Shown here piece by piece: positions 59,704 through 64,000 of a DNA stretch of 64,000 nt. The notes under the pieces are model-generated. The model saw only the letters and a program-made list of their open reading frames with translations, searched no databases and had not been told where the DNA came from. Every line of letters begins with the position of its first letter. Positions within the stretch are counted from its first letter, which is position 1. The position numbers and the translations under genes were made by a program. The stretch spans positions 248,001-312,000 of the forward strand of contig JAECYW010000023.1 of assembly GCA_023014335.1 (NCBI GenBank). Direction: 5' to 3'. The stretch comes from Galerina marginata (lineage: Eukaryota; Basidiomycota; Agaricomycetes; Agaricales; Galerinaceae).

Positions 59704-61900
59704 GCTCTCCTAGTCCAAAGGTGTTATTTCAGAAATAACTACAAATTTGGAACCCCTGAGGAAATACCTTTGTGAAACACTGGTGTAGAGAGCCTCTAAC
59801 TCCTCTCCATCAACTTCGCTTTCTAGTTTTGACTTCAACCCCTCGAGAAGGTCATCGATACTAGCGTTGCCGTCCCGAGGAGCCATTGAGTGTAATGAAC
59901 GTAGAAGCTGGCTATTGTGTGACACCCTCAACCCTCACTAAAGACACAGGCCAGGCCGTGTAATTGATGTCCAAAAAGTAATAAAGACCAGAGATATCTC
60001 GAGAAGGGAGCAAACACCAGAGCGATTTCGGATTTGGATTCCGGCGATTTCGTTCAGAACGGTCATGTGACTCGTCATCACCAAACATGGCCCGGAATGC
60101 CGGGCCATTTGCAAGCCATTTGAGTTGCTTGTACTCTTGAGTCACAACGCACGAGATTCTAGACACCATGTCAAGAAATAAGCCTGCCAATGGGTAGAGA
60201 GACACCTGGTTTCTCGACAAGTGTTAACGCGTTTAGGGTTCAGGGAACGCCCTTGAAAGTTGGGATCTGTCACTTTTTTTCTTCCTGGGCGGCCAAGTCT
60301 CTCCAAGTCTCCTCCTTTGTTGCTCCTTCTGATGCTATTTTGTCGAATTCAAATCCAATAAGGCTTATAATATCGTCAGAATGTACCCTTGTTATCTTTG
60401 ACTCCGACTGCAGTTGCTTATTCATCTAGCCGGCTGGGTTCACTTTGCTTGGACTATCTTGATTTCCGACTCGTCGGTGGCCATCACTGCTGAACAGGAA
60501 CTCGAACTCCCATGAGCAATCAGGCCGAGTAACCCATGCTAAACGATGGACCGCATACAGTCAGTAAACCTTACTGGGTTCTTAAATCACTGAGGCTCTT
60601 ATCTTGGAAAAATAGCACCCAGGACATGCGGGCGAATCGAACTATAGAGGGCTTGATTTTCAAGGTCCTTCAACGGTAAAAGGCGGTGTCTCATTGTGTC
60701 AACGACTGAGCAAGATTCCCCTCTGATCAGAGCTCATGGTCTTATGCGTCTAAATGTGCTTGTGCTCCCCGGCTGCTTGGATCAAACACCAAGCTGCTCC
60801 TGGGCGTGATATTTCCCCTTCATGGCGGCCATGATATGGATTCACTAAAGTGGACTATCCCTTCCATGTCAGGCCGCACATCTTCAGTCATATAGCTATT
60901 TATGATATCTAGGTACGGCAATCGATCGCGTTTGAACCTCCAACTTGGACGAAATCTGCGACAGATGCTTCAAAAATGATACGGAAGGCCGAAGGCTTGT
61001 CTTTGGGCCCATTCGGGATTCTGCATCCCCACGAACCTCAACGGACCAGAATAAAATGGTACCCACTTTCCAGTAGCCGACCCTTAAAAGGTGATCAATT
61101 AATTTAAATCTACTGGAATAAAAGATGCGATAAATGTTTTCATTACGCGGCCCGCTGATCGACGGCAACGACTCGGAGCTGGTTCTCGATACGGTTCAAT
61201 TCAACATTGTCTCTGCGACAAGTTTATCAAGAAAATATACGAAAGGCCGGTGCACAAGGATCTCAACTGTAGCCGTCTCAAGCAGGATAAATTTGTCGTC
61301 GATTTCTCGGCAACTAAATAATGGCGAAATGTATAAGTGGTGTCAGTCATGTAGATCTATCCCGCCGTCGCTTGTTTGTCGCCAGATACCTCAATTGCTT
61401 GCGGTTTGTGAATGAATAATGGCGTCGTGATTATCGAGGCAACAGTTAATCAATTTATCTCTTGATCAGCAACTGCCAAAAGGTAGTATGTTCTTTCTGG
61501 GCGGAAATAGCAGGTCTCCTAAAAATCACCTTCTTTCACCACACCGACGGTCATCAGATCAGTCGTCATGGATTTGAGCATCTATATTAATTAGCAGAAG
61601 TACTGCACTGGACTGAACAAAAGATGGGATATTATAGAGCGTGTACGTTATTGATAGAGTGAAAGAAATCATGATAGGTCGTGACGAAAGTGGTGCAGAA
61701 GGTAGAGCCAACAGAAAACAAACGAGACTAGAATACTACAAGTTATTGGGTTCGAGTTCGAGAAGACAAAGGATTTCCAAATAAGAATAAATTGCAGTGA
61801 CGGATATCGTGTGTGGAGTTCAGAAAATGACGAGGTAAGATAAGATATGGACGTGGTCGGGGGGACTAGACGGACGAGCGACGAGGTAAGAATCGTCATA
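59704..61900. other. Intergenic, no supported gene
   Basis: Short frames only, including 59912-60220 on minus (about 100 residues) and the small acidic frame at 59760-59883 mentioned with the F-box gene. No RNA gene or repeat was recognised. Confidence 0.4.
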
Positions 61901-63104
<1,204 letters not shown>

Positions 63105-63438
63105 CTAATCGAAATTGCACGCCGGTTCGTTGCTCCAAATCTGCTCCAAACAGACTGAAAGTGATAGGGCCTGACTACAACCCCTTATCGACGTCAATGC
63201 GTATAGAATGACCCCTAGAACTTAAATAAAGTGAGCGAAACTGAGGAAGTGTGGCAGTGGTGGTTGAAGGACAAGACGTCGAGCTGAATGCCGGGACGAC
63301 GATGTCACCCAATTAATTGTTGTCAGGGACTTCCTTATGTCATCATAAATCACGTGTTGTGACGGACCAATCCGGAATTTCTGCTCGCTGTCACCGTTGT
63401 TCGCGTTCACAAACAAATTTTGTTCAACCTCTACCACC
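63105..63438. promoter_or_regulatory. Shared divergent promoter region, Rab / ATP synthase epsilon
   Basis: 334 bp separate the start codons of two divergently transcribed housekeeping genes, so both promoters must lie here or overlap. I do not see a convincing TATA box for either gene. Confidence 0.5.
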
Positions 63439-63741
63439 ATGACTGCCTGGAGATCGTTGTTCACGTACGTTGTGAAGGGCTGTTGTCTGTCATATGTTCT
63501 GACCATTCTGAACTCCCAGCTACAATAAATATGCTCAAATCACTGCTCGTGCTCTTCGCGCGTCGTTGAAGGAGGAAGAACGTGTTATTGCTGAGAAGCG
63601 AGGTCTGACCAGCACAAGGTACCAGAGATGGGAGAACGGCGTCGGCGGGCAACAAGTGCGTTCTTCAAGCCTTAAAATGACCACTCGGAACTAATATTTC
63701 TTCAGGTCCTCGTCCAGGAGGAAATTGAGCAGAAGAAATAG
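63439..63741 (+). CDS. ATP15: Mitochondrial F1F0-ATP synthase epsilon subunit
   Basis: Three exons (63439-63464, 63520-63655, 63706-63741) give 65 residues, the usual size. The N-terminal MTAWRSLFTYNKYAQITARA and the KEEERVIAEKR helix are diagnostic for the eukaryotic epsilon subunit of the F1 central stalk. It stabilises the rotor and is imported without a cleaved presequence. All junctions are GT-AG and in phase. The gene is too short to stand out as a long frame; the Arg/Lys-rich helix and WENG motif confirm it. Confidence 0.92.
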
Positions 63742-64000
63742 ACGGAGGGATACATTTTTTCAGAAACCTTCTGGAACCTAGAGCCATTCTTGTTTTGCAA
63801 CACCCTCTTCTTCCAGAAGATTCGTTATCTGGAATCACAAGTCGCAAATTCATCACTTCTTTATTTTCGATGGCCATAAAGCCCGCCTAGCTCAGCAATT
63901 GTTCCCTAAATCTGTCAGTTAAACTCGGTGAAAGTGACCATATGGAAAATTCGTTTGTCTTGTCCATGATTTTTGGACTAATATTGTATCCTCCGCCGAG
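63742..64000. other. 3' flank, no feature seen
   Basis: Contains the 3' end of the ATP synthase epsilon transcript. No gene is supported before the window ends. Confidence 0.4.

Noticed and set aside
60470..60560. Possible tRNA or short RNA around 'gaactcgaactcccatgag'
   Set aside because: No complete cloverleaf can be drawn.
63222..63877. Minus-strand small frames around the ATP synthase epsilon gene
   Set aside because: They overlap or flank exons of the clearly recognisable plus-strand gene and have no family signal.

Overview
The window reads as nuclear DNA of a mushroom-forming basidiomycete (Agaricomycetes). Genes are dense in short (about 45-90 nt) GT-AG introns. Several families are typical of that group: F-box proteins without obvious repeats, a 7-TM fungal rhodopsin-like protein, SWIM/RING and BTB proteins, a kinase-like protein, and a P450 array. 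There are no operons, no CRISPR arrays and no bacterial features. Gene models were assembled by hand from reading frames, splice-site consensus and, for the P450s, paralogue comparison; every model called complete sums to a multiple of three.

Layout. 0.6-3.5 kb: diverged tandem repeats. 3.7-7.1 kb (-): alpha/beta hydrolase with large low-complexity inserts. 7.6-8.9 kb (-): 7-TM protein. 9-14.4 kb: gene-poor, with one pseudokinase-like gene (-). 14.4-32.3 kb (+): five tandem cytochrome P450 genes. Four are close paralogues with the same 12-exon structure: P450-1 and P450-4 look intact, P450-2 has a crippling intron deletion, and P450-3 is a pseudogene with two frame lesions. The fifth is a divergent 16-exon P450. 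A small ricin-B-type lectin-like gene sits inside the array. 32.5-37 kb: two F-box proteins in divergent orientation, separated by a 635-bp non-autonomous TA-target DNA transposon. 38 kb: U6 snRNA. 38.6-40.3 kb (-): SWIM/RING protein. 40.3-44.9 kb: no recognisable gene. 44.9-57.2 kb (+): BTB protein, ABC half-transporter, membrane-anchored GH5 exo-beta-1,3-glucanase, COG6. 58.1-59.7 kb (-): F-box protein. 61.9-63.1 kb (-): Rab GTPase with a 40-residue insertion. 63.4-63.7 kb (+): mitochondrial ATP synthase epsilon subunit, divergent from the Rab gene.

How the genes work together. The right part holds housekeeping functions: Golgi tethering (COG6), vesicle traffic (Rab), respiration (ATP synthase epsilon), splicing (U6) and cell-wall glucan turnover (GH5). 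The P450 array is the accessory part. It shows repeated duplication including upstream sequence, a mosaic pattern suggesting gene conversion, and two differently damaged copies. I see no terpene synthase, polyketide synthase or NRPS next to the P450s, so it is better described as a tandem family expansion than as a proven biosynthetic cluster. I did not find a system that is clearly new to science. The strongest observations are the 18-nt intron remnant in P450-2, the mosaic exon 7, the atypical I-helix of P450-5, and the TA-flanked transposon.
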